Source: Taenia hydatigena (Eukaryota; Platyhelminthes; Cestoda; Cyclophyllidea; Taeniidae). Taken from it: 64,000 bases of DNA. The stretch covers positions 1,400,221 to 1,464,220 of the forward strand of contig JADWOT020000006.1 of assembly GCA_036345935.2 (NCBI GenBank), given 5' to 3'. The notes under the pieces are model-generated. The model was not told the origin of the DNA, ran no database searches, and saw only the letters and a list, made by a program, of their open reading frames with translations. Positions 35,801 to 48,800 of this stretch are shown piece by piece. The position numbers and the translations under genes are program-made. Positions within the stretch are counted from its first letter, which is position 1, and every line of letters starts with the position of its first letter.

Positions 35801-36504
35801 ATAAGCCTTAAAAGGGGTTGGAGGATGGCAGTAGAGAATAAGAGACTTTGCTTCGCTTGGCTGATTAGAAAATCAAATTTAAGCAGCAGATTTTGAAGAA
35901 CGAAATATTTTATATTTAGTGAAACGAATTCTCCTGTCGTACCCCACGAGACCAGTTTTGCAAGGAATTTGTAATCTATGAGTTTTGAAGCCAGTGGTCC
36001 AAGAGGAAGAGAATCGCAAACGACACCGTCTAGTTCAAGAAAGAAAAGAAAGAACCATGCAAGTTAAAAAGAAACCCCTTAAAGCAAAGAAACTATAATG
36101 CCTAAGTCCAATCATATTTATGCGTAAAGAATTTAAGATAAAATCAATGGAAACAAATAGGAAACAACGTCACTACAACCACGGAAACCCCTTGAGTAAG
36201 GGGATTAGCCAAACTCCCTAGTACAAATGGGAAATAAACAAATTATTAAAAGGATAGGGTAGTCGTCAATGTTTAATAGGGCTCGAGAAGGGCAGCTATA
36301 AATACCACAGGAACCAGCCTCATCCAAAACGGGTTTTTCTTCCACGACAAGTTTAAACAGGACTCCAAGGGTCTCAAAAATCTCGTCAACATTCTTCTTT
36401 TCGCGCTTTCGTAGTCCAAGGAGAGCTACGCATGACTCCAAACGGATTTCGAAGGAGGGATCAGCATCCACCATTTCTATCATCCGCACTACTTTCCGAT
36501 AAAA
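29865..36504 (-). CDS. FHIP1: FHIP1 (FAM160A-type) FTS-Hook-interacting protein, 12 exons, 5' exon missing
   Basis: FHIP joins FTS and Hook in the FHF complex, which links early endosomes to dynein-dynactin. Exons in coding order: 36504-36306, 36029-35689, 35566-35390, 35002-34781, 34640-34554, 34420-34253, 32698-32619, 32548-32375, 31927-31131, 31045-30864, 30787-30580, 30301-29865; 3072 nt including the stop, phases consistent throughout. Family hallmarks appear in order: SQLVPLLHLQG, ARDALLLILALS, CPVLATGLSGHYSCLPKRI, LDFCNLAVR, AAEAYLELFLCRLTEPAL, LFRTILNLNCEDIM, the later block SRIGDMHKNSLYLNLILT, and the C-terminal FAYIVFNEFCLELAGL. A large acidic, Ser-rich insert (exon 31927-31131) lies where family members carry a disordered linker. 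The first listed exon opens at an acceptor (FYRKVVRMIE), so an N-terminal exon is still missing. It is divergent from DCTN1. Confidence 0.92.
32699..34252. other. Long intron of FHIP1
   Basis: This 1.55-kb intron separates the exons ending at 34253 and starting at 32698. Open frames on the + strand near 33536-34104 resemble no family. Nothing else is recognised. Confidence 0.55.
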
Positions 36505-36853
36505 CTTAACAAAATAAACAATTTCATGATTAAAGCAACAAAAAACTTAAATGTTTTTTAAATTATCTATTTAGCTCTTTTGAACTAGATTGACGAAAAT
36601 CTGTGATTATGTTGTGATTGTGCAAATATTTGTAAAATAATTGTCCAGTAGCTGCAAAGCTTATTTCCGCAAAAAATAGATAATGCTTAAAAACTTCTTA
36701 GTCTGGATTTATAGCAAATTATTAATTAAAAATAGCATTTTTCCATAACGTTGAACATGTGTAATAAGGTTGCAGAGATTTTCAGGTTGCCTTATTTACG
36801 TCGATGATGTTCTTATTGTGTGCTTCGTTTTTCCTCTAGCCCCAATTGTCACA
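36505..36853. promoter_or_regulatory. Shared upstream region between divergent FHIP1 and DCTN1
   Basis: Only about 350 bp separate the first confident FHIP1 exon (minus strand) from the DCTN1 start ATG (plus strand), so the two genes probably share a promoter region. The sequence is strongly AT-rich, with no single motif I would name. If FHIP1 has a further 5' exon it may lie here or inside the first DCTN1 introns, which would make the genes overlap. Confidence 0.5.
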
Positions 36854-39800
36854 ATGGAGGAGTCAAAGCTGAAAGTTGGGTCCCCTGTTCTAGTCTTGGG
36901 GAAGAATGTTGAGGGTACTGTCGCCTTTATTGGCACAACGCAATTTTCATCTGGTACTTTGTTGCTTCCGTTAATGCTTGCCTAAGGAAAGTGGGTTGGG
37001 GTCGTCTTAAATGAACCTCTTGGTAAAAACAACGGAAGTGTTCAAGGAAAACGCTACTTTGATTGCGAGGATGGCCACGGGTTGTTTGTACGGCCAACAC
37101 AAGTGAGCGATTTTTAAGTCAGATAAATTATTGTGTTGATCCCTTGCATCTAGCTTGCTATGCTTTTATTCTGTGTAATTTATTCACAACCCTTTTCCAC
37201 TTGTTACTTCTTTAATCACCCACTTGTTCGTTTTTGCTTCGATTAGTCTTGAGAACAATTTTCATGCACATTTTCTTTCGTGTTAGCACACCACAAAGTC
37301 CTATGTATTCCCGGGTTCCGCTTTTTTATATCTAGGTTGCGCTCATTGGACCGGACGGACCAGTGTCCGTCATGAATACTTCGCTGAGCTCCGTGGCTTC
37401 GGAAAGTGGTTCTATGCGTACGTCGATGCCTGCTGCTGGCGTCATAAAAGGTAAGTCTTTGTGGCATGTTCTTTTTGTCATTTTTGTTACTCCCTTGGAT
37501 AAGTAGCAAGCAGCTCACGAAGACAGGTTCCGATAAGTAGTCGACCCACTTCCAAGCCAAGCAGTAGGGTGAATTCACCGGCCGCTCGAAAAGCGAAAAA
37601 TGACGCGTCGTTGAAGTCGTGTATGTTTGTGCTTCTCATAATTCTGGCCAATTTAACACACCTAACTAACGCTTCTTGCTAATACACACTGGCATTTGCT
37701 GCTAATAGAGTTATAGTAAACTTTTTCTTGAGGCTTATTTTATCTTAATTGAAGGGGCTATTTTAATTACAGCACAATCTAGGCCACCTGCTCATGGTAG
37801 TAGAGCAAATTTGTCTTCAAATACCACAAGACTAAGTCGTACAAATGTCGCGAAGAGTGCAGGTTAGTTGATCGGCGCAGTTGGCACCTACGCAACCTGC
37901 CTCATAGCTTAACTAACCTTGTGGTGATTATCCGCTGAAGCACATGCGATCAATCCAAAAGCTTTTGCGATTCACTTTCGTTTCGACTGAACATGATAAA
38001 TACATCTTATTTAGATGATCTTGCAAGATCTGATACTTCCGGACGGATGTCTGTTTCTCAGGTTCGTTTATTTGCAATGCAAATTTGAAGTTTTTTGGGG
38101 TCATTTATTTCTCCCGTCTCCTTTTTAGACTGCAATACCTAAGAAGCATCCAGTAAGTTTTGTTAAGTTGTTTATGAAAGTGTCTTGGCATTTTTTTTGT
38201 CATGAAGTTATTCCTCTTGTTCACTACGAGATCATTTTTACACAATCAAACGAAGACCTTTAGGCCTAGGCTACATGAAAATAAATCACCGTTCCTCATG
38301 ACAATAAAATTGTCTATTTAAAGCCTTCCGGTGCCTCTCCACTCTCTACCATGTCAACAAGTCGACATTCTTCATCTCAAGCCATTGCCGCTGACTATAC
38401 GACCGAAAAAAGAGCCTCCACGGGGATACCTCGGCGACCGGAACCTGAAAAACATGTCTCTGTATCCCCATCTTCCTCCCAACCACATTTGGAGGCTCCT
38501 CTTGCAGCAGAGGATACTCTGTCCCCCGATGTGCGTGTGGAGCTTGAGAATCTCCGCGCTGAAGTGAAAGATCTCACTGAGAAACTAGAAGTGCTAAAAG
38601 CCAAGAGGGCGGAGGATAGAGCCAAACTGAAGGAGGCCGAGTCGATGAAGGTGCAATTGGCTCAGATGGAGGAGAATCGCAAGCTGCTTCAAGAAAAATC
38701 GGCTGATTTCCAGCGTCAAATTGCTCAGGCTAAGAGTGTATGTTGCTCCCTCCTCTAAAAATTATTATTTTTTGACGAGTAAAACTTCAGCCACTTTAAT
38801 TTGTAGGAGGCGGCGGAGAAGCAGGCAGCCTTTGATCGCTATAAGGAAGAAATGACCGACGCGATGGACACCATTGAAATGGCCACTCTGGACAAGGAGA
38901 TGGCTGAAGAAAAACTCGAAAGCGCTAATATGGAAATCGAAAGTCTCAAGGAAAAGGTGGAGGAACTCACTTTGGAAAACCAGATTCTTAAGGAAGAACA
39001 AGCAAATACACGTGAGTGGCAGTTTGTTCTTGCAAAAAAAAACAAGTTCACAACTTACTCTTACGTTTATTCGTTTTCAGCTCTACCAGCTGCAGACGGT
39101 GAATCAACTACCGCGGGTCCAACAGTTGCACAATTGAAACAACTCGAACAGCAAAATGAGCGTATGAAGATGGGCTTGGTGACCTTTCGGAATTTGGCTA
39201 ATCAGGATAAACAAGAGATCTCTACTCTTACCAAGGAGGCAAGTTAATATCGTTCCTTTAAATTCACCTTGTTGGTCCCTCTGTTTGCAAAATTCTTTCG
39301 GTAAAACCATGGTCATAGGGTTTATCTAATAATTGGTGCCTCGTGTTGTGCAATTTCTGTAATCCATGCGAATCCCCTTCCTATTTGAAGTAGTTACATT
39401 TCCGTATTACTGAGGGTTGCTGGATGACAGTACTAAAACAATGAAGAACTGAGAGCTGTTTAATTGTTTTCATTTTGGCATCATTTACATGATTTTGTTC
39501 TGTTCTGAGTGGCTAATAGTGTTAATTCTTTAAACAAATTGTCTAAGGATAGTGTAATGGTTGTGAGGATTCGAGGTGCTTTACTTTGCTTTATGTAAGT
39601 ATGCAATTCAGCTTACATTGGTTACCTTCACGTTGGAACTGCTCCCAAGTGTGCTACCTCAAGCCTTCTTCTTATTGTGGAGTTAAGCAATTTTACTTTG
39701 AGTTTTGGTTCTTTTACTGCTTTTGGAACCTTGCTGGTGAACCGATGATTTTGAACGAATTTTTCACTCAGTGGCTGTGCACAAACTGAGACTCACTTTG

Positions 39801-42800
39801 TCAAATTTAAAACTACATTGAATTGCAGCCAGATAACACCTTACTTCAGATCATTTCTATTGTCTTCAACTATTCCTCTTCTATATTCTGCAAACTGTTT
39901 TAATCACTCTTGCTTCCTTGTGGGTAGCTTTGTTTGTTTGTTTGCCTAGTTTTTACCTGGGAACTCGAGAGGTAATTGAGCGTCACTTAGACTATTTTAC
40001 TCTTTCTACGTGCTTCTTTCCCAGATTAATAAAAACTGCGAAATGTTCACACACTCCTTTTCTATGTGGCAAATTACATTTCCAGAAGCACTAATCATAC
40101 ATGCAAAGTTCAGTGGATAGTCTTTTGTTTTGGTTGGGTTCTCGGAGTTTATTTTCGTAACTATATTTGATTGCGGGTAGGCATACTGAATTGCGGATCT
40201 AATATCCCCAAGAGGTTGCTAATTTTTGCTCCCTTGTGCGATTATCTTTAAAACTTCCGATACGGTTCGAAGTATTTCAGGCTTTGAAGATAAACTATCA
40301 CTTGCGGTAGAACTGTTGCCATATTGGTAGCTTTTATGTATTCGGTCGTACTTATCAAGGCACTGATCACGCACGTCTATTCGTTTTCTGTCCTTGTAAG
40401 ACCGCTTTCCCTCTATTAGGTATCAAAACTTCAAACTGAAGTTTCTCACCTAAGTGCAGAAAAGACGCGGCTGAGCGAAGAACTGAAGCAGGCACTGGAA
40501 CACACGATTGAGTTAAAGGAACAGGTCGACGCTGCTCTCGGAGCCGATCAAATGGTCAGTGTACTCACCCAAAAGAACCTGGAGTTAGAGGAGACGGTGG
40601 AGAAACTCACCGAGGAAAGAAATGACCTGGTAGGCCTCTCCTCCTACTTCTTCTCTCATGCTGATTCCTTAGTGGCATGTGTGGAGACATACACGTGCAG
40701 GCATGCCTCGCAGTTGAGATCCTGCTGGTTTTAATTCATTTGCATCATTCGCAAAGTCTTAGTAAGCCACGTCTTACTCCATTCCGTCGCCATGACAATA
40801 CTTCTCTGCATAATTCCAACTGCTTGAACCGGCGTTTGAACTGGCCATTTACATAGCTATGGGTGGAGTTTTCAAGAAGTGGGCGCTTTTTTTCCTTCAT
40901 TTGCGATAGGATGCAGAAATTCATGCAGGGTTTTACCTTACTAGCGTAAAATCATTTGAAAGATAAACATAGGCTACATGAACAGTATATCTAAGCGCTT
41001 TTGTGGGTCGCAGTATTTTAAAATGCAATTCGCTCGTAACTGTGCATTAAAAATGCCAGTCCCAATTTCATATTACAATGAAGCCATTAAGTCTTAATCG
41101 CCCAATCTGTGTTTTAATTCACAGCCTGTGTTTTTGACATTGTAGGCGATAAAAGGGTGAAATCTTAGGTACATTTAATTCTGAGTTGTGCAGATAGAGT
41201 TTGGGTCTCTCTGAAACTTTCCTGACATCATCCAACTATCAGGACGCCTTTTTTGTTACAAAGACAATATTCTAAGTAGAAGCACTGATGTTGACCACTG
41301 AGGCAGAGAACGAAACGTACCTCTATATCGTTTGCGATAAATCCGAATCTGAAAGCGATTATTACTAAATAACTGGTATAATCCATAGAACTATTAATTA
41401 CTGAATTATTTTGGTTCGCACAAAGTATTACAAAGTCTTTACGGCGAATTATGCCCTTGAAGTGCAGTAAACCATTAGCATCACAAATTGACAACCTCAC
41501 ATTGGACGTTCTTATCACTAAAGGAGTCTCTGTGCGAAATGAACGACGAATTGTTGGAAGGTGAACGTGAGCGGCAATTGGAGTTGGCCGAGCAAATTGA
41601 TCTGGCCCGGGGTCAGATGCGCGAGCTGGTACGTCAGTTGGAGGCCAGTCGAGAGACGGTAGCGGACTACGAGCAGACTATTTCGAAGTTCCGTGAGGTT
41701 GTAACTCAACTCCAGACACAGAACACCCAACTGAGCCAGTCACTTGCTGATGCGCGTCGTTCCGCCAGTTCTGCCAGTCTCGCTGCCATGGCAGCGGACC
41801 AATCGGCTACTGCCGCCGAGGCCTCTGCTCTCATGGCCGGCAGTCCTGCAGGCAAACAGATGGAGGCTCAGACCATTGCTAAGGTAAGACATTCCTTTTT
41901 CCGGTTAAAATGGGCCCATCCTTCCTGTGTACTCTAGTTCAAAGGCAAGGGAGTACTGCAAACATTTGCAAGGTTTATGAATTAATAACTTAAATGAAGA
42001 GGAAGATCCTAAACTCTCCTTGCTATTCTGCAACTATTTAACCTTTTGTCCATCTGATTTTAACGTTTAAATCCGAGTTTTTCCTCTCATTTCTACTAAT
42101 GTTGTTATTAATGGTCCAGCTAACGGGGAGTGCTACAATAAAGAAGTTTCGACAAATTTATTAAAAAGGTTATTTATGCAGGTCTTTCCTTTGTGATGTG
42201 AATTTCCTAGATTCTGTTTTCAGATATGGTTCAAACGCTGGGTAGTTGTTGAGTCACCACTTAACAAAACTTAAAACTGTATATTGAGTGAACAGGCTTC
42301 GGTATTTTTACTCTGATTTTCTAACTGTGACTCGGTTTTGCGACTTCTTGTTCCTCGTGATGAATGGGCTGCTCTCCAATCAAAAATTAGAACTTAAATG
42401 TAAGTTTTGCGAAGCTAGCGGACTTTTGTATTCCTGATTGCAATGCCTAGTTCATGGTGAGGCATTGTCACCTCTGATGCAGTTGAAGTTGTGAACTGTT
42501 ACTGTGTAATGTACTCCTATTTATGAATGTGAGCATGGATCGCGTTGAGTTTCCGACTGGAGCGGCTAGAGCTTGAGAATTTAAATCCGAGTGTCACCTT
42601 AGAACGGTATGAGCTTGCCGTGGGTATGGTGTGCGCGTGTCCGTCTCCCGGCTGACTGCTGGGGGTCGCTGTAGTACTGGGTTGGCACCATTCTTGCGTA
42701 TCCAAGTTTCACTTGTACTTTACCTAAAGTGCGCTGGAGTATTAGCACATTTCAAGTCTGTCTGTCCATGGTGCTGTCTATTCAAGGGAACGAAACGAGT

Positions 42801-45800
42801 ACTAGAGTCTTGAGACATTCTAGGTGTTTGACCACAACAAGGGATATCTTCCCAGATTTTGTCCTTAACACTCATTTCCAATAGACGTCGGGTCGTTTGG
42901 TGCTTGGGATAAGGCAGTAAGGTATACTGATGTAATTTTTTTAACAGGAATAGCATCATTCTGCACAGCTTTTATCCAGTCTGCTTGATTGGTGTTCCAC
43001 GCTCCAGCAGGTAGCACTTTAGTTTAAGCCTTGCCTTCTGGTACGGTTTTTTGTGGCTTCTACTGCAAGGTGACTCAACAGTTACTGCTGCAATCTATAA
43101 TCCTTTCTCAAAGACACAAAAGCTCAATGTAGGTTCCGCTTTCACAAAACATCGTCTCTGGGTGCAAACAAACAGCTGTCGATTTTATTCTCTATGTGTT
43201 CACGTGATGAACTAAACTTGCTCCAAGGCATAACTATTAGGAACAAAGTGGCGGTAACCCTTTCCTTATCCTACACCTGTAAACAACCACGGTCTTGTAT
43301 GGATGAGGTGGTATTTTCCTAAAACTTGTGGGTGGATTAATGAACGGGTGTCTGTTTGCTAAATGAGCATTGGATTATGGCAGATTTCTCGAAACAAGTC
43401 AGCTAACTAATTGGTCGGTCAGCTGTCAATCTAGAATGTGAGCCGAATTTTCATAATGCACGTAGAGTAATTGAATAAAGAATTGGGTAAACATTTGAGC
43501 ATGTGGGTGACACCCATTGCCTTGACAGATGCCACGACTTCACACTTTCTCCGGTGATATAATTTTATGAAGCGTCAAGCATGGCAGAAGTCCACTTTCA
43601 CAAGTGAAATTGTAGGGCCTTTCTGAACCAAATTTATTTGCTTTGAGACTTGTATCAACGGAACCGAATAATGCATTTTAATCAGTTGGTTCCTTTTCCG
43701 AAAATGGGATGCGGCAACTTGGACGATAATCTAGGTTTTGATTCAATTTTAGAATCCAGCCAAACAAACACGTTTTTTTTTATAATATAGACAAGCTCGA
43801 TTCACGTTCTCCAGCTTCAACCAACATTTGTTGACATAAAGGTTTAAAGTAAGAAGTGGAAAAATTTTTGAAAGCAAATAAAGAGTAGACTGAGGCATCT
43901 TCACGCTTTATAATGATGTACACAAGCAACAATCACCTGCATTTCCCATGCACTCGTAAGTTACACGAAACCGTTGCAGTGATGTGAATGGAAAACTTAT
44001 CATTCACAGGTGTCTGATACAATTTACACTCACTTTTGCGAGATGCTAAGAGGAGTGCAGGATAAAGTGGATCACCTTGAACTATCTGTTAAGAGGGGCT
44101 AAATCGGGGCGAACAGGCAAGCCGGAATGGAAAGGAGAGTGATTCTGCTGATTGGGAAACTCTCAGCTACTTTTTGCCATTGTGGCATTTCGGTTGTAAA
44201 TTTTCTCTCTTCATTCTAATCCGTCACTTGTTTAAGTTAAAGCCTTTAGCCAACTGCTTACAATGTCTCACCTTTCCAACTAATCACAGAAACAAAGGGA
44301 GGGTGTCGTAGAGTGTGAACGATTTCTACTTCATTGTAGGTAATTGAGGTGGAACTGCGTAAGCTAGATGCCGAACAAGGTGTTCAACACGTCGAATGGC
44401 TCTCACACTTTTTGCCCGAAGCCTTCAGCCATCATGCTGGGGACCATGATGCTATCCTCATTCTGCTTCTTGTCAATCGTCTTATTTTCAAGTGTGAACT
44501 CCTCGCTACTCAGGTATGTTGAGTGTCGTCTTTTAATGTGTCCGAGGCAAATTTAATGAAACCTTCACTGGAAGTTAAGCATAGGTTTCCTATGGATTCT
44601 CACAGTGATCATCAAAAGTATATAGTGTTTTAAACTTAAGGGATGGATCGAAAGCTGTTTATTTGGTCATTTTACACCAATTCGCAAGCTATTCATACTG
44701 TAGGAGGTTCACACTTTCGAATTCTAGGTGAGAAAGAGGTATCCCCTGCCCAGCTGCATCCGTGGTCTGGCTCCGACAGGTGGCCTTCAGACTGCATTGC
44801 CTTCAGGACCAACGCCTCCTGCGCCGGTCAAATTCACTACTGGGAGTGACGAAGTAGACAAAGTCGACATCTTCAAAGCTGAGGCCGAATTGGCCAGCTT
44901 CACCTCTTTTCTTATTCTCCTCCTCAACTACTGGCAAGGCTTGTTGCAGCAGCTTAAGGGGTAACTATCGTTGTTGCTGTCCCCCTAATATATAGATCTG
45001 TAAGTTTTTGTTATTGAAGTAATTAATGCTTGGAAGACTGTAAGTCGAATTTCATACTGTACCCACGGGGGTTGAGTCACGCCCTTGTCTACACAAGGCG
45101 GATACGAGTGATGGTTGTCCATTATGGTTGCAGAGGCCAAATCGCTAGAGAATGGGAGGCTAGCGTTTTAACAGATGTGCTTATAATAATTTGCATTCTA
45201 TCGCCTATATCTGTCTCCTCATCTCGGCTTCTCGTTCCTTCCCTTTTCCAGCGTTTTATCGACATGTAGTATAAAGTGCTTCTCCAAGCTCGTCACCCTC
45301 TACAACGACCTATCTAAAGGTCATGAGGAGACGGTGGACAACCTCCTCGATCTCTGCAAGCGTGATCAATTGGACGAGGCCGTCTCTCTCGAGGGTTTGA
45401 TTTCCTCAGTGAATTTTTTCAACAAAGTCCACACCGACCACGTTGTGCCTGCACTCAATGCCTTATCTGAGAGCATGAACTGCACCGAAATTATGAGCAA
45501 CTTTGCACGCATTTCCTTTGCCTGTGGTGAGGCTGTCACTGTGGGTGCATCGTGTCTTGCCGCCTTCACTGGTCAAGTGAGTTTCATCTTTCGTTTTGAA
45601 TGCATTGACTCCTTGCTTTCCATTTTCACTACAAGTCAATAAACGAATCGGAGGTGGAAAAAAACCCACTCTCTTGCAGTATTATGAAAGCATTAAGACT
45701 TTGTAAAATTCCTTTTTTAGTCCATCAGCACTTTCTATCAAATATTTGGTAGGTTTGGCTATCTTCGCCGACTCACATTAGCTATTTCTGATTTTTGATT

Positions 45801-48800
45801 AAACTGGTTTCTGTCTGTAGATCGTATTTTCTCATACCTGTGCTTGAGAATGCATTTTTAGACATTTGAAGAGTTATAAGATACGTTGTTTGACTATGAT
45901 CTTTCCTTGGCTCATGAAATCAATGTCAGGCTTGTTGTAACCTATCGAGTCATCGGATGTATGCATTGAAACCTGCTATTTGTGTCACTACTGGTTCCCT
46001 AGATCGACCTTATCAAGTGAACCGTATTCTTATAAATGCGAAATCTTTCTCGTGCGCACTTACAGCCACTTGATATTGTGGATCCTGAAAGCGGAGTTAG
46101 CGCTGAAGCAGGGTTACCCAAAGTCATTGCCCACATGGGTCAGCTTAGTGCCTCAATCCGTGCCCAATCTCGCTGCATCCGTCGTCGGCTGCCTAGCAAC
46201 AGCGAGTCTCAACCCCTCTGCTTCCCACCCGGCTTGTCTGTCCGCCTCGACTTAGCTCTTCACAAGCTAGTCATCTGCGCTCGCTGTGTCTATGCCACCA
46301 CCAAGAGCACGGCTCAGATGGTCGCTACTCAAATGGTTTGTTTCTTGCTTCATTGTGTCTTTACTACCTTTATTTGCTACACCCATAATAGGTATATTTA
46401 TGCGCTATAGCTCTACACGTTGTGGGTGATATTGGGCTCTAAACACGTCTTCTGAACGTTTTCATCAGACCATAGGGTTTTCTGCTTTCATGAGCTTTTA
46501 ATATTTTGTTATTGACTTATTGACTTCGGTTTCCCGTCAGGTCCTGTAATAGTAATGCTTGCCAGTCCATTCATTCTTCAAGGCGTTCCCTTTTATCCTG
46601 CACTCCTCCTAGCATTTTGCAAAATTGGGGCTTTAATTATATCGAGCACCCATAAGTGCTAGGTTTTTCATCCGCATCATTGCAACGACTTTGTGTAACC
46701 TGCAAGCACCTAGAAAATGCATGTGATTGTTGCTTGTATACATCATTATAAAGCGCAGAGATGCCTCGGTCTACTGGCACGGCACTCTTTATTTGCATTT
46801 GAAAACTTTTTCCCTTTTCGCTTTAAGCTCCCATGTCATTAAATGTCGGTTGAAGCTGGAGAACGTGAATCTAACTTGTCTGTTACACGAGACGTGTTTG
46901 TTTAGTTGGATTCTAAAACTGAATCAAAACCTGCATTATCGTCCAAGTTGACGCATAGCATTTGCAGTATCACCCACCTTGTTGATGAGGTACTTGAAGG
47001 CTGATTAATCATGTTTAGGTGGACCTCATTCTCATTCCTCGTGTTCTGGTGTCATTTCACTCATTGGTGATTATTTCTTTTCTTGCGACGCGATTTGGAT
47101 TGGAGTATGTAGTTGGGAAATCAAAGTGAATTTGAAATAGAGATTGCAGTCTATAAAACTGCTCATCCTCAGGCGCTGTTATGATTGTGTAATTTTACCA
47201 TTCCCGAATTAATTAAAACGTCGTGGCAAAACAGCTCTAAGTCTTCAACTTATTGATGAATAAATGAATGACTAGCTTCTATAATCGGTAAATTTTACAC
47301 CCGTAGGCAGAGCACACAGGCCTGGACCCCATGATGGTGGTTCGGGAGTGCCTCGCACCGGCTGTGCAAGGCGTGTTGGCAGATACGGACACTCCAGTGA
47401 GCAGTACGACTCCTGCGGAGACAAGTCTCTTGTCCCTGCTTGAGGTTGCGGCTAACCAGGTGTCGATCACTGCCACGGCTATGGAGCACGGCGAGTTCGA
47501 CTTCGACGGTACTAAGAAGCCCAAGGTAGGCTTCTCATTCTTTTTCTGCTTTAAACGCGACATTTTCTCCTGAAAACCATTTCCTCCTGAAATAAAGTAT
47601 TACCTTGACTTCTCCTTTTTGAATTAATTAAAATTATGCTTTTTTAGGTGGCTTTACGAAGTATCTCGCTTATTTTCGAAGTTTTTAGGTTTCTGTTTAA
47701 AAATGGCGCTATTTTGTCCTTTTGTCATTATTTCCCCGTGCTATGGCTATTCAATTTGCATTTTAACGCACAATACTTTCTTCAAGCACTGACCTACTAA
47801 CCACGTGTTTGCTTAACTTCTCCAGACTCAAGAACCGATAATACAGCGCGCAGTTGCATACAGAAAAGCTCAAGCAGAGTTGGAGAGCTGCCGGGGCAAA
47901 TTGGAGCTGAAGGAGGTGGAGTTGCTTGAGCTGAGGCGTGAGTTGAAGGCTCGCGTTGACGAGATCTCCGAGATGACCGTTCGCATTAACATGACGGAGA
48001 AGAAACTCGAAACCTCGGGTCGTGGGAATTTGGAGAAGATTGTGGAGTTAGAGGATCGTTTGCAGGCAATGCAAAAGCAGCAGAAGCTGACGGAGAAGTG
48101 GGTGCTGAAATTGCATCATTCGTGCACCTTTTGTTATCGGCATTGTGTTATGTGCCTTTGTCTATGTGTAGGGAATACGAGCAGACGATCGACGGAATGC
48201 AGAATGATTTGGAGAGCTTGAAGAAGGAAAACGCTGACTTGAAAGAGGGATTGCGAAAGACGGGCAAGTCAGCCATCAGTTTTGGCCTTAGGAAACCGTC
48301 AAGTAAATTTTCACAGCGCGTAGAGCTAAAGCAAATCTCAATGCCACCCTCTCCCTCGCTATTCCTACTTTCAGGTCTCTCACCGGGAGAACTGAGCACT
48401 GAAGAAATTGGCTCACCCCTTAGTTCAGGCTCGAAATCTCTGGCTTCAAAGCTCTCCGCTTACAGGGACGCCTCAACTTGGCTAGCTGAGGTATGCTTGC
48501 TCATCACTTAAATTTTTTAGAATGTAAATGTATAAACTTAACTTAATGTATAAACTTTCATCTATTCTAGATTGAAGCACTGCGTGAGGCAGTGGGATAT
48601 CTGACATCTGAGAATGCGAAACTGCGTGGCCGTAAATTACATGTACGTTTTTTTTTTTGTTCATTTCCTCGGTCCTTAAATCAATGCGGACATTTTTGGA
48701 TGATAGGAAATGTTGGAGCCAACTTCTCTCCTAGTGGCGTTTTTTTAGACAGCTTACAACATAATTACAGGGTTATGCGGTAACAATGGACTTTTTTTTC

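Noticed and set aside
45366..45669. Minus-strand frames near the DCTN1 interdomain exon
   Set aside because: They are shadows of exon 45252-45576.
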